Source: Funneliformis mosseae (Eukaryota > Glomeromycota > Glomeromycetes > Glomerales > Glomeraceae). From it: a DNA stretch of 35,183 bases. Positions 35,111 to 35,183 of this stretch are shown piece after piece. The first letter of the stretch is position 1; each line of letters starts with the position of its first letter. The position numbers and the translations under genes were made by a program. The stretch spans positions 1 to 35,183 of the forward strand of contig CAJVPP010000352.1 of NCBI GenBank assembly GCA_910592005.1, in the 5' to 3' direction. A model generated the notes under the pieces. It searched no databases. It was given only the letters and a program-made list of their open reading frames with translations, and was not told where the DNA came from.

Positions 35111-35183
35111 TACACTACCCTATCAAAAGTATCTGGTCAATCAATTTAAAAATTATATTTTATTATAATATTATAAATTTTTA
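35111..35183. mobile_element. Possible Tc1/mariner-like terminal repeat, cut by the window edge
   Basis: The sequence tacactaccctatcaaaagt followed by atctggtcaatca stands out from the AT-only DNA. It begins after a TA and has the CAAAAGTAT-plus-TGG core often seen at ends of Tc1/mariner elements. Only one end is in the window and no transposase is visible, so this is a suggestion. Confidence 0.3.

Overview
The window looks like nuclear DNA of an arbuscular-mycorrhizal fungus (Glomeromycotina, Rhizophagus-like). The reasons are the very AT-rich intergenic DNA with long A/T homopolymers, genes split by many short GT-AG introns, and divergent serine/threonine kinase-like genes whose N-termini carry paired CxxC knuckles and whose catalytic loop reads HGD, a style I associate with the expanded kinase families of these fungi. 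The species is inferred from style; no database search was possible. Multi-exon models were spliced by hand. In every model given with confidence of 0.5 or more, all junctions keep frame and end at a stop.

Layout. 1-3259: AT-rich DNA without a recognisable gene. 3260-7431: housekeeping block with an RWDD1/Gir2 homologue (+), a FAHD1-like acylpyruvase (-), and an uncharacterised coiled-coil protein (+) divergent from FAHD1. 9433-18572: kinase-like block. It holds (a) a + strand gene in which a zinc-knuckle plus kinase N-lobe module is present three times in tandem, in frame, ahead of one C-lobe; (b) a - strand protein with an N-terminal helical bundle and a pseudokinase that lacks both catalytic aspartates, an MLKL-like layout; and (c) a - strand divergent kinase with a polybasic C-terminus. 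A 2.9 kb AT-rich spacer with a possible MITE separates (b) from (c).

18573-23570: mostly gene-poor, with one plausible 74-aa membrane protein. 23571-25763: a 12-TM MFS (DHA1-type) exporter (+), converging on a PX-domain AGC kinase (26588-29601, -) with intact T-loop and hydrophobic motif, resembling SGK3. 29602-35183: gene-poor, with ambiguous short minus-strand exons, one small proline-rich ORF and a possible transposon end at the right edge.

The most unusual items are the three-headed kinase gene (fusion at an ATGGA microhomology, with a lost splice acceptor rescued by an in-frame upstream AG) and the MLKL-like pseudokinase immediately convergent to it.
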